From: Parcubacteria group bacterium
GTDB taxonomy: Bacteria; Patescibacteria; ABY1; Buchananbacterales; UBA6539
DNA length: 31,511 nt
Assembly (NCBI GenBank): GCA_002687175.1
Contig: NYZP01000020.1
Location: 1 to 31,511 of the forward strand
Direction of reading: 5' to 3'
The notes beneath the pieces were generated by a model that was given only the letters and a program-made list of their open reading frames with translations, was not told the origin of the DNA and made no database searches. The position numbers and the translations under genes were made by a program. Numbering within the stretch: the first letter of the stretch is position 1; each line of letters opens with the position of its first letter. Shown here piece by piece: positions 31,478 through 31,511 of this stretch.

Positions 31478-31511
31478 ATGAAGAAAAAAACTATAAACAA
31501 AGCAGCATCCG
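31478..31511 (+). CDS. Start of a gene after pilC, possibly a prepilin (partial)
   Basis: ATG at 31478, 8 bp after the pilC stop, begins MKKKTINKAAS and is cut by the window edge. A basic short leader after pilB-pilC is what a type IV prepilin would show before its GFTLIE cleavage site, but that site is not in the window. Eleven residues cannot prove it. Confidence 0.4.
   Translation, partial: MKKKTINKAAS

Overview
The window is an AT-rich bacterial chromosome segment, gene-dense on both strands, using the standard bacterial code: TGA works as a stop in murC, murG, the 3972-4772 hydrolase and others. Several traits point to a Candidate Phyla Radiation (Patescibacteria) genome: a very short TsaB, an archaeal-type UMP kinase, a standalone MltG, a winged-helix protein with a degenerate nucleotidyltransferase-like half, a PilB/PilC pilus module, and many tiny orphan proteins. 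TGA stops argue against the Gracilibacteria/SR1 lineages. This placement is inference; no rRNA gene is present to test it.

Layout. (1) 1-3044, minus: first half of a division/cell-wall (dcw) operon, mraZ-rsmH-ftsL-ftsI, led by a promoter full of phased MraZ-type boxes; ftsI runs off the left edge. (2) 3131-5410, minus: a tightly packed operon of a winged-helix protein, an alpha/beta hydrolase, a mini-TsaB and a receiver-only response regulator, closed by a terminator. (3) 5495-7801, plus: a large one-pass membrane protein with a PP2C-like cytoplasmic part and a probable beta-propeller outside. (4) 7871-9018, minus: rplJ-rplL with an L10-type leader that contains an antiterminator/terminator switch. 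(5) 9044-9876: two orphan small genes. (6) 9972-13692, minus: uppP-pcm-nucleotidyltransferase-mltG-pyrH, with a DUF212/DivPAP gene starting only 6 bp away in the opposite direction. (7) 14101-16840: mutM surrounded by orphan small genes, each with its own promoter, mostly strong ribosome binding sites and hairpin terminators, plus a 74-bp MITE-like palindrome. (8) secA (minus) and a divergent receiver protein (plus) with overlapping -35 boxes. (9) 20178-28581, minus: second half of the wall operon, orf120-mraY-murD-ftsW-murG-patatin-murC-murB. (10) 28609-31511, plus: type IV pilus genes pilB, frameshifted pilC and the probable start of a prepilin gene.

How it works together. The two dcw blocks plus uppP, MltG, FtsW and FtsI supply most of the lipid II pathway: UDP-MurNAc formation (MurB), L-Ala and D-Glu addition (MurC, MurD), lipid I/II synthesis (MraY, MurG), polymerisation and crosslinking (FtsW, FtsI), chain termination (MltG) and carrier recycling (UppP). 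murE, murF, ddl and ftsZ are not in the window. The unusual parts are a patatin-like lipase between murG and murC, a 14-bp repeat family that occurs in an intergenic hairpin and inside murD, and a set of small orphan genes that look translated by strong Shine-Dalgarno sites while most long housekeeping genes here lack them. I see no CRISPR array, tRNA, rRNA, insertion sequence or prophage.
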